Part shown: one piece after another, positions 46,621 through 54,899 of the stretch | Layout of the letters: every line of letters starts with the position of its first letter | How positions within the stretch are numbered: the first letter of the stretch is position 1 | NCBI GenBank assembly: GCA_041488095.1 | Contig: JBGPOP010000027.1 | Location: forward strand, 1-60,753 | Length of the DNA stretch: 60,753 bases | Source of the DNA: DASYPQ01 sp041488095 | GTDB lineage: Bacteria; Planctomycetota; UBA1135; GCA-002686595 | Direction: 5' to 3' | Translations under genes and position numbers: made by a program | Notes under the pieces: generated by a model | Told to the model about the DNA's origin: nothing | Database searches by the model: none | Seen by the model: only the letters and a program-made list of their open reading frames with translations

Positions 46621-48366
46621 TCACCGCGCCGCGCGCTCGCGCGGCTTCGCCACCGCCCTCGGCGCTGGAACCATGACGGGGACCAGGAGCGAGAGCCTGA
46701 GGCGCGCCTCGGTGTCCGGGCGCACGCGGCGCGACTCGCACGGCCGGATGCCGGCGACCCAGACAAGCTCGTCGCCGGCGAAGACGAGCGGGATGCGTCC
46801 GCGGTCCTCGCGCGCCACGCCCGCGTCGGCCAGGAAGCGTGCGAGCGCCTTGCCTCCCGGCGCGCCCAGCGCGTGAAAGCGCTCGCCGGGCCGAGGGAAT
46901 CGCACCCACAGCGGCGGAGCCGTCCACCCGGGCTCGGCCACGAAGTCGCGCGCGTCGAGCTCGACGCTCTCCGAGGAGCGCAGCACGTCCGTGCCGGGCG
47001 GGAGGTAGACGATCTCGGCCGTGATCTGCCGGCCGTCGGGCAGGGACACCAGGCCCGGCAGGTCCAGGCGCCGAGCCGGATGGACCTCTCTCGCCGGAGA
47101 GCGCACCGACCGCTGAGCGAACGGCAGCTCGAGCTGGGGATCGGTCGGGCTGGACGAAGCCGGGTCCGACGGCTCTTCGCGCGGGAGTTCCTCGCGGTAG
47201 CGAGCGGGTGGCTCGAGGTGGAGGAGGTCGGAGCGCAGGAGCAGGCTCCAGCCTCCCGGCAGGCTGTGGCGAGTGGTGCGGCCGCTCCTGAGGTCGGCCA
47301 GCAGGAGCCCGAGCAGGTTCGCGGAGGGCGGACGGCCGGTGCCCTCGACGAGCAGGCGCCACAGGGCGCGGCGCCGCAGCGGCGAGGGGATCGCCAGGAG
47401 CTTCTCGCGCGACAGCGTCCCGCCCAGACCGACCTCCGCGGGACCTCGGCGCGCGGCGGCATGGAGCGGCGTGGACCAGGCGAGCGGCGCGGTCAAGGAA
47501 GCGCAGCGCTCCTCGAGCGCCTCGACGGCGGCTCCGAACGCGAGCAGGTTCTCGATGGCCTGCGGCCCGCACGAGGCCGCGATCGCGGGGAGGAGCTCGT
47601 TGCGGATGCGGTTGCGCGCGAAGCGAGAGCCCTGGTTCGTGCCGTCCTCGCGCCAGGCGATCCCGGCGTCGCGCAAGACCCGCCGGACCTCTTCGCGGCG
47701 CATGGCGATCAGGGGCCGGATGACCTGGATCTCGGCGCCGGTCGTGTTCAAGCGTTCGTTGGCCTGCGCGTCACCGCGCGTGGCCCGGGCACCGGGGCGA
47801 GTGGAGACGCCCTCGAGCACGAGCCTCTTGCGCAGGCCCGCGAGGCCGTGGACGTCGGTCCCGCGCATCCAGCGCTGGAGCAGGGTCTCGAGCGCGTCGT
47901 CCGCGTGGTGGCCGGTCAAGATCGCCCCGACTCCCGCACGGGCGGCCTCCTCGCACAGAGCCCGGTAGCGCGCGGTCCGCGCGCGCGCCTCGAGCGATCC
48001 TCCCGCCTCCTCGAGGTGCAGCTCGCAACGCACGAAGGGGACCCCGAGCGAAGCGGCCAGTCGGGCGCAGAAGGCGGCGTCCTCGCGACCCTCGTCCCCG
48101 CGCAGACCGTGCTCGACGTGGACGGCGAGGAGCGGGGGCCGCGGCTTCGCCGCGGCGACGAGGTGGAGGAGGTAGACGCTGTCGGCCCCGCCCGAGAGCG
48201 CGACCAGGACGGGCGCGCCGGGTGCGAGACCGACGGCGCGCGCCATCTGCGCCCAGCGACCCGTCCCCAGAGGCCCGGAGGCAGCGCGGTAGCCGCCGGC
48301 TCCGTGGCCGCGGGAGATGTCGGGGTCGGGGTCGACCGGGAAGGAGAACGAGGAGTGGCGTTTCAC
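46621..48366 (-). CDS. tilS: tRNA(Ile)-lysidine synthase, extended
   Basis: TilS changes cytidine-34 of the CAU anticodon of a tRNA-Ile to lysidine, so that AUA is read as Ile. The N-terminal PP-loop ATPase motif is 'VLVALSGGADSVYLLHLVAA', followed by 'LTGHHADDALETLLQRWMRG' and 'WREDGTNQGSRFARNRIRNELLP', all family hallmarks. The GTG at 48366 gives 581 residues, more than the usual about 430; the ATG at 48246 would give 541 but leaves only a short helix before the PP-loop. Extra length also comes from Pro/Arg-rich inserts around the C-terminal domain. The choice of start is uncertain. The divergent gap gene starts 313 bp away. Confidence 0.87.
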   Translation of the reverse strand: MKRHSSFSFPVDPDPDISRGHGAGGYRAASGPLGTGRWAQMARAVGLAPGAPVLVALSGGADSVYLLHLVAAAKPRPPLLAVHVEHGLRGDEGREDAAFCARLAASLGVPFVRCELHLEEAGGSLEARARTARYRALCEEAARAGVGAILTGHHADDALETLLQRWMRGTDVHGLAGLRKRLVLEGVSTRPGARATRGDAQANERLNTTGAEIQVIRPLIAMRREEVRRVLRDAGIAWREDGTNQGSRFARNRIRNELLPAIAASCGPQAIENLLAFGAAVEALEERCASLTAPLAWSTPLHAAARRGPAEVGLGGTLSREKLLAIPSPLRRRALWRLLVEGTGRPPSANLLGLLLADLRSGRTTRHSLPGGWSLLLRSDLLHLEPPARYREELPREEPSDPASSSPTDPQLELPFAQRSVRSPAREVHPARRLDLPGLVSLPDGRQITAEIVYLPPGTDVLRSSESVELDARDFVAEPGWTAPPLWVRFPRPGERFHALGAPGGKALARFLADAGVAREDRGRIPLVFAGDELVWVAGIRPCESRRVRPDTEARLRLSLLVPVMVPAPRAVAKPRERAAR

Positions 48367-48679
48367 GGCGACGCGGGCGCGTATCCCGCACGAGGTGCGG
48401 GGCGCGGCGGACAGGGTGAGCTCGGTGGCGGGACGGGGAGAGTGCGATCGGGCAGGATACCACCGGCGGCGGCGCCGTCGGTGACTCGGCCCGGGTCCGC
48501 GGGTCGCGGTTCCCGGGCCGGGGGCTCGTTGATGCCATCGGCGGTGGCCGGTACTCTCCGGGCCCGTTTTCGCCGGAAACTCGGCGCTCCGCTGGCGCGC
48601 CTCTTCCGGCGAGCCTCCCCAGACCCAGGCCCCAGCGCCGGGCCCGAAAAAGGGCCCGGCGGCACTCGAAGAGCACCCC
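48367..48679. promoter_or_regulatory. Intergenic region between tilS and gap
   Basis: 313 bp between divergent genes. It must hold the promoters for gap (plus strand) and tilS (minus strand), but I could not identify a reliable -35/-10 pair in such GC-rich DNA. The only strong structure is the hairpin at 48636-48661 near gap. If tilS truly starts at 48246, part of this would be tilS leader. No ORF looks real here. Confidence 0.4.
48636..48661 (+). promoter_or_regulatory. Hairpin in the gap leader
   Basis: A 10-bp perfect inverted repeat, CGCCGGGCCC at 48636-48645 and GGGCCCGGCG at 48652-48661, with a 6-nt loop GAAAAA. It ends 18 bp before the gap start codon, close to the ribosome binding region (a weak GAAGAG box). 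It could stabilise the transcript, act as an attenuator, or influence initiation. No T-run follows. Confidence 0.45.
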
Positions 48680-49714
48680 ATGCGCATCGCCATCAACGGC
48701 TTCGGCCGCATCGGCAGAAACGTCTTCCGGATCCTGTGCCAGAAGCCCGGTCTCGAGGTCGTCGCGATCAACGACATCACCGATCCGGGCACGCTCGCGC
48801 ACCTGTTGAAGTACGACTCGATCCACGGGCGGTTCCAGGGCACGGTCGAGGCGGCGAAGGACGGGATCGTGGTGAACGGGAGGAAGGTCGTGGTGACCGC
48901 GGAGCGGGATCCGGCCAAGCTCCCGCACGGGGCAAACGGGATCGACATCGTGGTCGAGGCGACCGGGATCTTCGCCAGCCGCGAGGGATGCCAGAAGCAC
49001 CTGGACGCGGGGGCGAAGAAGGTGGTGCTGACGGTGCCGGCGAAGGACGAGATCGACGCGATGATCGTGATGGGGGTCAACCAGGAGGTGTTGAAGCCCG
49101 AGCACCGGATCATCAGCAACGCGAGCTGCACGACGAACTGTCTCGCGCCGGTCGTGAAGGTGCTCGACGACGCGTTCGGGATCCAGCACGGGCTGATGAC
49201 GACGGTGCACGCGTACACGAACGACCAGAACATCCTCGACCTGCCGCACAAGGACTTGCGAAGAGCGCGTGCGGCCGCGATGAACATCATCCCGACGACG
49301 ACGGGCGCGGCGCGGGCGGTGGGGAAGATCCTGCCGAGGCTCAAGGGGAAGCTCGATGGCGTCGCGATGCGCGTGCCGGTGCCGGACGGATCGGTCGTCG
49401 ACCTCGTGGCAGTGGTGACGAAGACCGCGACGGTCGAGGAGGTGAACAAGGCGTTCGAGACGGCGGCGGGGAAGGCGCCGCTGAAGGGGATCCTCGAGTA
49501 CTCGACCGATCCGCTCGTCTCCTCCGACGTGATCAGGAACCCCGCGAGCGCGCTGTTCGACGCTCAGTCGACGATGGTGATGCAGGGGAACCTGGTCAAG
49601 GTCGTGGCGTGGTACGACAACGAGTGGGGATACAGCCATCGCGTGGTCGACTTGATGCTTTTCGCGCACGGGCTGAAGGGCGCGGCGTCTCCCAAGGCGG
49701 CGGCGAAGGCGTAG
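48680..49714 (+). CDS. gap: Glyceraldehyde-3-phosphate dehydrogenase, type I
   Basis: A 344-residue phosphorylating GAPDH, catalysing glyceraldehyde-3-phosphate + NAD + Pi to 1,3-bisphosphoglycerate. The N-terminus 'RIAINGFGRIGRNVFRIL' is the NAD Rossmann signature; Asp32 in 'INDITDP' points to NAD rather than NADP. The catalytic Cys150 is in 'SNASCTTNCLAP' and the activating His177 in 'TTVHAYTNDQ'. The C-terminal 'WYDNEWGYSHRVVDLM' is canonical, and the Ala/Lys-rich tail adds a few residues. It opens the central-metabolism group (gap, then pgk and rpe). Confidence 0.96.
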   Translation: MRIAINGFGRIGRNVFRILCQKPGLEVVAINDITDPGTLAHLLKYDSIHGRFQGTVEAAKDGIVVNGRKVVVTAERDPAKLPHGANGIDIVVEATGIFASREGCQKHLDAGAKKVVLTVPAKDEIDAMIVMGVNQEVLKPEHRIISNASCTTNCLAPVVKVLDDAFGIQHGLMTTVHAYTNDQNILDLPHKDLRRARAAAMNIIPTTTGAARAVGKILPRLKGKLDGVAMRVPVPDGSVVDLVAVVTKTATVEEVNKAFETAAGKAPLKGILEYSTDPLVSSDVIRNPASALFDAQSTMVMQGNLVKVVAWYDNEWGYSHRVVDLMLFAHGLKGAASPKAAAKA

Positions 49715-49743
49715 GCTGGATGCGCGCCGCGAGGCGCCGGTGC

Positions 49744-49944
49744 ATGCTGAGAGAAGAAGACATCGAGCGCTTCCGGCGCATGACACCCGACGAACGCGCG
49801 AGGATCGGTGTCGACTTGACCGACCTCGCATGGCGCTTCTTGATGACCCTGCCAACCGAAGAGGCCCAACGACGGCTCGACCTCTCGCGCCGCGAGCCCT
49901 GGAACCCGCCGAAGACGACGAATTCCGACGACGGGAAGTCTTGA
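49744..49944 (+). CDS. Small hypothetical protein
   Basis: A 66-residue acidic/basic helical protein (ATG at 49744; an ATG at 49720 in the same frame would add 8 residues). The segment 'FRRMTPDERARIGVDLTDLA' resembles small proteins that are recurrent in planctomycete-like genomes, where I recall a 'MTPEER...LTLELT' pattern; this recall is not checked. It starts 30 bp after the gap stop and ends in an open region without a recognised gene. A sequence that looks like the remains of a second reading frame follows (see findings). The function is unknown; an antitoxin-like partner role is a weak guess. Confidence 0.5.
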   Translation: MLREEDIERFRRMTPDERARIGVDLTDLAWRFLMTLPTEEAQRRLDLSRREPWNPPKTTNSDDGKS

Positions 49945-50063
49945 TGGCCGACGCTCCCGTCACCCTGGATGCGATCTAATGGGCCGGCGAACTCGGCATC
50001 CGGGACCGCCTCGACCGGATGCCAGGGTCGGGACCACGCTGACCGCTTGGGAAGGATAGAACG

Positions 50064-50771
50064 ATGAGTCTCAGGCGCGCCCTGGGTCTGGTCTCCTCGT
50101 GCCTCCTGCTCGGTTGCGCCTCGAGGATCGATCGCGGCCGGTTGCACGCGCAGCTGTTCGCCGAGGATCCCTTCTTGAACAGCAAGACCGCGGCGGAGGT
50201 CGAGGCCATCCGGCCGCAGCTCCAGATGCCGTTCCGTTTGGCGGTCGCGCCGCCGCTCTGGCGCCGTCACGGGACCTGGTCGCGCGAGGAGCGCGACGAG
50301 ATCGAGTCGTGGGGACCCGAGCTCGTGAGGATGGGCCTCGTGTCGAGTTTTGTCCTCGTCCCGTCGACCGCAGGGGACCTCGACGGGGACGTGAACCCGG
50401 CCCCCTGGCTCGACCACCTGCGCGTCGCTGCCGGCCGCGACCGCGCCGACGCCATGCTCGTGATCCGCGACGCCTGCGCAGCGAGCTACTCGTGGAGCCT
50501 GCTCTCCATTCTCGACCTCACCCTCATCGGGGCTTGGATTGTGCCGAGCCACCCCTGTGAGGCAGACTCGGTGATGGAGGGCACGGTAGTCGATATCCGC
50601 GATGGGCATGTCTGCTGCCGCGCGCAGTCCGAGGGCTCGTACCGCGTGATCATCCCGCTGCCCTACCTACAGGTTCCGAAGCTCCAGGCCCAAGCGCGCC
50701 TCTCGGCGCTGAGGTCGCTGCGGCGGACTTTGATCGACCGCCTGCCCTACGCCCTCGTAGCGGGCGGCTGA
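50064..50771 (+). CDS. Hypothetical lipoprotein
   Basis: A 235-residue protein with a clean lipoprotein signal: a basic N-terminus, a hydrophobic core and the lipobox 'LLLGC' (Cys18). The mature part has one region of hydrophobic residues ('LLSILDLTLIGAWIVPSH', about 150-170) and three Cys residues downstream, which may form disulfides. A GGAAGGA ribosome binding site precedes ATG 50064 at good spacing. It lies between gap and pgk, 13 bp before pgk, so it is probably co-transcribed with pgk. I do not recognise the family. Confidence 0.75.
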   Translation: MSLRRALGLVSSCLLLGCASRIDRGRLHAQLFAEDPFLNSKTAAEVEAIRPQLQMPFRLAVAPPLWRRHGTWSREERDEIESWGPELVRMGLVSSFVLVPSTAGDLDGDVNPAPWLDHLRVAAGRDRADAMLVIRDACAASYSWSLLSILDLTLIGAWIVPSHPCEADSVMEGTVVDIRDGHVCCRAQSEGSYRVIIPLPYLQVPKLQAQARLSALRSLRRTLIDRLPYALVAGG

Positions 50772-50783
50772 GAGCCTCAAGTC

Positions 50784-51980
50784 ATGAAGCTCGACACCCC
50801 TTGCCTCGACGACTTCGACCTGAAGGACAAGCGTGTCCTCGTCCGCGTCGACTTCAACGTGCCGCAGGACGACTCGGGCAGGATCACGGACGACACGCGC
50901 ATCCGCGCGTCGCTCCCGACGATCCAGGAGGTGATCCGCAAGGGCGGCAAGCCGATCCTGCTCTCGCACTTCGGGCGTCCCAAGGGGAAGGTCGTCGACT
51001 CGATGCGGCTTACCCTGGTCGGCAAGCGCCTCGCCGAGCTCCTGAAGACGCCCGTGATCAAGCTCGACGAGAGCATCGGCCCGAAAGTCGTCGACGCGAT
51101 CGCGTCCGCCCCCGCCAACGCCACGGTCCTCCTCGAGAACGTCCGCTTCCACGAAGGAGAAGAGAAGTCCGATCCCAAGCTCGCGGCCGAATTCGCCAAG
51201 CTCGGCGACGTCTTCATCGACGATGCCTTCGGCTCGGCCCACCGCGACCACGCTTCCGTCTGCGGCATCGCGCGCCTCCTCCCCTCCGCCGCCGGCCGCC
51301 TCATGGAGAAGGAGATCGCCGCCTTCCGGCGCGTCCTCGTGAACCCCGAGCGACCCTTCGTCGCGATCCTCGGAGGCGCGAAGGTCTCCGACAAGCTCAA
51401 GGTGATCGATCACCTGCTCGAACGGGTCGACGCTCTCCTCGTCGGCGGCGGCATGGCCTACACCTTCCTCAAGGCCCGCGATCACCGCGTCGGCAAGTCG
51501 CTCGTCCAGGAGGACCAGATCGACCTCGTGCTCAAGGCCGTCTCGAAGGCCGAACGCAAGAACATCCCGGTCCTCCTTCCCGAGGACCACGTGTGCGCCG
51601 ACCGCTTCGCGGCGGACGCGCAGCCCGTCGCGACCGGCGTCGACATCCCCGACGGCCTGATGGGCCTCGACATCGGTCCGAAGACGCGCGAGACGTACCG
51701 GAAGAAGATCCTCGGGGCGCGGACCCTCGTCTGGAATGGGCCCATGGGTGTCTTCGAGTGGCCCGCGTTCCGCTCGGGCACCGAGGCGGTCGCGCGCGCA
51801 GTCGCGGAATGCGCGGGATACACCGTCGTCGGCGGAGGGGACTCCGTGGCGGCGGTCGAGCTGCTCGGATTGGCGGGGAGGATCAAGCACATCTCGACGG
51901 GAGGCGGGGCTTCGCTCGAGCTGCTCGAGGGCACTCTGCTCCCCGGAATCGAGGTGCTGTCCAAAGCCCGCCGGAAGTAG
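50784..51980 (+). CDS. pgk: Phosphoglycerate kinase
   Basis: A 398-residue enzyme of normal length that makes ATP from 1,3-bisphosphoglycerate. The N-terminal 'KRVLVRVDFNVPQDDSGRITDDTRI' signature is intact, followed by 'ILLSHFGRPKG', 'VLLENVRFHEGEEKSD' and 'FIDDAFGSAHRDHAS'. The nucleotide-binding C-domain has 'AILGGAKVSDKLKVIDHLL', 'LVGGGMAYTFLKA' and 'TVVGGGDSVAAVELLG' with 'HISTGGGASLELLEG'. All catalytic and hinge residues appear present. It works with gap and rpe in the same stretch, linking glycolysis with the pentose-phosphate pathway. Confidence 0.96.
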   Translation: MKLDTPCLDDFDLKDKRVLVRVDFNVPQDDSGRITDDTRIRASLPTIQEVIRKGGKPILLSHFGRPKGKVVDSMRLTLVGKRLAELLKTPVIKLDESIGPKVVDAIASAPANATVLLENVRFHEGEEKSDPKLAAEFAKLGDVFIDDAFGSAHRDHASVCGIARLLPSAAGRLMEKEIAAFRRVLVNPERPFVAILGGAKVSDKLKVIDHLLERVDALLVGGGMAYTFLKARDHRVGKSLVQEDQIDLVLKAVSKAERKNIPVLLPEDHVCADRFAADAQPVATGVDIPDGLMGLDIGPKTRETYRKKILGARTLVWNGPMGVFEWPAFRSGTEAVARAVAECAGYTVVGGGDSVAAVELLGLAGRIKHISTGGGASLELLEGTLLPGIEVLSKARRK

Positions 51981-52031
51981 CGGGAAGGCCGTCCGCGCGC
52001 AAGGCTACAATGCGCCCGGCCGCGGAGCCCG

Positions 52032-52727
52032 ATGCAAGACCGCCCGCTCATCCTCGCGCCCTCGATCCTCTCCTGCGACTTCGCGCACCTCGCCGACGAG
52101 GTCGCGCGCGCGGAGGCGGCCGGAGCGGACTGGCTCCACGTCGATGTCATGGACGGACACTTCGTGCCGAACCTCACGATCGGCCCGCCGGTCGTCGAGA
52201 GCATCCGGAAGGTCGCGCGCGTCCCGCTCGACGTGCACCTGATGATCACCGATCCGGCCAGGTACGCCGCGGACTTCGCGCGCGCCGGCGCGCACGTCCT
52301 GACGTTCCACATCGAGGTCTGCCCGGACGCCGCCGCAGCGCGATCGATCGCCGCATCCTTCCGAGCACAGAAGATCGCGAAGGTCGGCGTCGCTCTGAAC
52401 CCTGACACCCCGCTCGAGCGCGTCCTCCCGATCCTCGACGCTGTCGACCTCGTCCTCGTGATGAGCGTCTTCCCCGGCTTCGGCGGCCAGAAATTTATGC
52501 CCGAGGTCCTGGCGAAGACCCGCGGGCTCCGCTCGCGCGGCTACGCGGGCCACGTCGAGATGGACGGCGGCCTGAACGGCGAGACCCTGCCCGCGTGCGC
52601 CGCCGCCGGAGCCGACGCGCTGGTGTCCGGCTCGGCGCTCTTCGGCGCTCCCGACATGAAGGCCACCCTGACGCGCTTCCGCGCCGGCGCGGAGCGGGCC
52701 AGGAGGGAGACGACCCATGCCCGCTGA
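52032..52727 (+). CDS. rpe: Ribulose-phosphate 3-epimerase
   Basis: A 231-residue TIM-barrel epimerase that interconverts D-ribulose-5-phosphate and D-xylulose-5-phosphate. It has 'ILAPSILSCDFAHLADEV' at the N-terminus, 'DWLHVDVMDGHFVPNLTIGP' (metal-site Asp/His) and 'PLDVHLMITDPARY'. The second half has 'VLVMSVFPGFGGQKFMPEVL' and 'MDGGLNGETL', which binds the second Asp and phosphate. The residues are in the order expected. The last 11 bp overlap the start of accD, behind a strong GGAGG box, so the two genes are coupled. Confidence 0.95.
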   Translation: MQDRPLILAPSILSCDFAHLADEVARAEAAGADWLHVDVMDGHFVPNLTIGPPVVESIRKVARVPLDVHLMITDPARYAADFARAGAHVLTFHIEVCPDAAAARSIAASFRAQKIAKVGVALNPDTPLERVLPILDAVDLVLVMSVFPGFGGQKFMPEVLAKTRGLRSRGYAGHVEMDGGLNGETLPACAAAGADALVSGSALFGAPDMKATLTRFRAGAERARRETTHAR

Positions 52728-53760
52728 CCCGCGACAGATCCCCGAGCCCGCAGCCGCTCCGGTTCCGATCCCCGCGGAGAAGATGCCGGCAGAGAACGAC
52801 GAGGCGATGGTGCCGGTCGACGACGCCATCGACGACAACGCGATGGGCGAGGGCCTCGGCCCTCCGCCCAAGGAGGAGAAGCGCGGGCGCCAGCGCTGGA
52901 AGAAGAAGGAGATGCCCGAAGGGCTGTGGCTCAAGTGCGAGAGCTGCGGCGGGATGATCTACAGGAAGGAGCTCGAGGAGAAGGGCATGGTGTGCCCCTC
53001 CTGCGACTTCCACTTCACGCTGCTCGGCAAGGCGCGCATCGACAAGGTGCTCGACCCGGGAACCTGGGAAGAACGCTTCGCGGAGCTCACCTCGCTCGAC
53101 CGCCTCGAGTTCACCGACAACGTGCCCTATTCGGAGAAGATCGCCAGGACCGTCCAGCGCACCGGGCAGAACGAGGCCCTCCTGTGCGGCACGGGGAAGA
53201 TCGAAGGACGGAGCGTCGTGCTCGCCGTGCTCGACTTCTCGTTCATGGGCGGATCGATGGGCGAGGTCGTCGGCGAGAAGGTCGCGCTCGCGGCCGACCT
53301 CGCGCGCGTGCGCCGCGAGACGCTCGTGATCTTCACGAGCAGCGGAGGGGCGCGGATGCACGAGGGGATGTTCTCGCTCCTGCAGATGGCGAAGACCTCC
53401 TCGGCCCTCGCGAGCCTCAACGACCGCGGCGGGTTCTCGATCTGCGTGCTGACGCACCCGACCACGGGCGGGGTGACCGCGTCCTTCGCGTCGGTGTGCG
53501 ACATCACCCTCGCCGAACCGGGAGCGCTGATCGGCTTCGCCGGACCGCGGGTCATCGCGACGACGATCAAGCAGGAGCTCCCGCCGGGCTTCCAGAGGGC
53601 CGAGTTCCTGCTCGAGAAAGGCCAGATCGACCGGATCGTGCGGCGGGCGGACATGCGCAGCGTGCTGGCGCGCCTCATCGACTTCGGGAAGGGGGCCTTC
53701 GGGCCGTCGGAAGGGGCGGGCGAGCGAATCGCTGGTCCCGAGGCGAGGCCTCGAAAGTGA
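52717..53760 (+). CDS. accD: Acetyl-CoA carboxylase carboxyltransferase subunit beta
   Basis: A 347-residue beta subunit of the carboxyltransferase, which with AccA transfers CO2 from biotin to acetyl-CoA to start fatty-acid synthesis. Residues about 1-65 are an acidic/Pro-rich extension that is not in the Escherichia coli protein. A zinc ribbon follows ('CESCGGMI' and 'CPSCDFHF', four Cys). The crotonase-fold core has 'VVLAVLDFSFMGGSMGEVVG', 'FTSSGGARMHEGMFSLLQMAKTS' and 'LTHPTTGGVTASFA', the acyl-CoA and biotin sites. The start overlaps rpe. AccA is not in the window. Confidence 0.94.
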   Translation: MPADPRQIPEPAAAPVPIPAEKMPAENDEAMVPVDDAIDDNAMGEGLGPPPKEEKRGRQRWKKKEMPEGLWLKCESCGGMIYRKELEEKGMVCPSCDFHFTLLGKARIDKVLDPGTWEERFAELTSLDRLEFTDNVPYSEKIARTVQRTGQNEALLCGTGKIEGRSVVLAVLDFSFMGGSMGEVVGEKVALAADLARVRRETLVIFTSSGGARMHEGMFSLLQMAKTSSALASLNDRGGFSICVLTHPTTGGVTASFASVCDITLAEPGALIGFAGPRVIATTIKQELPPGFQRAEFLLEKGQIDRIVRRADMRSVLARLIDFGKGAFGPSEGAGERIAGPEARPRK

Positions 53761-53818
53761 GCTTCGGGGGGCCGGCTCGGTCACGGAGCCGCTCCCGGCC
53801 ACGTACCCGCGCACCCCC

Positions 53819-54862
53819 ATGAAGATCCTCCCCGCCATGACCAGCCTCTTCAGCCTGCTCGGACTGGCTTCGTTCGCCTGCAGCCAGGACCAGCCCAGCT
53901 CCGGCGATGCCCCCTCGAAGAAGATGCACTACTCGAAATCAGGCTTCGACCTCACGCCCCTGCCCCGAGAGAAGGTCGACGCGATCGTGAAGACCCTCGA
54001 TCCGCTCGAGGTCGACGTGACGCAGAAGGCCGGCACCGAGCGCGCCTTCACCGGTCGCTGCTGGGACGAGCACCGTGCCGGGGTCTACGTGAGCGTCATC
54101 GGCGGTCTGCCGCTCTTTCGCTCGGAGGACAAGTTCGATTCGGGCACGGGCTGGCCCTCGTTCACGCGACCGATCGATCCGAGCCACGTGATCCTGCACA
54201 CCGACGCGAGCCACGGCATGGCCCGCACCGAGGTGCTCGACGCGCGCTCCGGCGCGCATCTCGGCCACCTGTTCGATGACGGCCCCAAGCCTACGGGCCA
54301 GCGTTTCTGCATGAACTCCGCCGCGCTGAAGTTCATCCCCGACGGGGAGAAGATCCCGCCCGATTCCCAGCCCGTGAAGAGCGAGACCGCGTACTTCGCC
54401 GGCGGCTGCTTCTGGGGCGTCGAGGACGTCTTCGAGCAGATCGACGGCGTGCTCGACGCCGAGTCGGGCTACATGGGCGGGAAGTCCGAGAACCCCACCT
54501 ACGAGCAGGTGTGCTCGCACACGACCGGCCACGCCGAGACGGTGAAGATCGTCTTCGATCCCGCGCGCGTCGGCTACGAGAAGCTGCTCAAGGTGTTCTT
54601 CGACAACCACGACCCGACGCAGCTCGACCGCCAGGGACCCGACCTCGGCGACAGCTACCGCTCGGCGGTGTTCACGGCGACGGCCGAGCAGAAGAAGCAG
54701 GCCGAAAGCTTCGTCAAGACGCTCGCCGCCACGCCGCGCTTCGCCGGCAGGAAGATCGTGACGCAGATCGTCGATCCGGGTCCGAGGTTCTGGCCCGCCG
54801 AGAATTACCATCAGGACTACCACCGCAAGCACGGTGGCTCCTGCCGGGTGAAGGTGCTCTGA
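53819..54862 (+). CDS. Exported MsrB-MsrA fusion (methionine sulfoxide reductase)
   Basis: A 347-residue bifunctional repair enzyme. An N-terminal signal has Cys21 as a possible lipid site, though the -3 position is Ser, not the usual Leu. MsrB (about 35-175) comes first: 'FDSGTGWPSF' and the catalytic Cys164 in 'RFCMNSAALKF'. It lacks the two CxxC zinc motifs, and the 'SGCGWPSF' cysteine that serves as a resolving Cys in some relatives is Thr here. MsrA (about 188-347) follows, with the catalytic Cys197 in 'AGGCFWGVEDVFEQI'. The B-A order is the reverse of the common A-B fusion. It should repair both stereoisomers of Met sulfoxide in envelope proteins. Confidence 0.92.
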   Translation: MKILPAMTSLFSLLGLASFACSQDQPSSGDAPSKKMHYSKSGFDLTPLPREKVDAIVKTLDPLEVDVTQKAGTERAFTGRCWDEHRAGVYVSVIGGLPLFRSEDKFDSGTGWPSFTRPIDPSHVILHTDASHGMARTEVLDARSGAHLGHLFDDGPKPTGQRFCMNSAALKFIPDGEKIPPDSQPVKSETAYFAGGCFWGVEDVFEQIDGVLDAESGYMGGKSENPTYEQVCSHTTGHAETVKIVFDPARVGYEKLLKVFFDNHDPTQLDRQGPDLGDSYRSAVFTATAEQKKQAESFVKTLAATPRFAGRKIVTQIVDPGPRFWPAENYHQDYHRKHGGSCRVKVL

Positions 54863-54899
54863 CGCGCCGGGCGTGATCCGCTCCGGGAGCCGACCGCCC

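Noticed and set aside
44719..49944. 1741-residue open frame on the plus strand
   Set aside because: It is antisense to the kinase, yggS and tilS genes and out of frame with gap. Only its last 66 codons, beyond gap, look real and are annotated.
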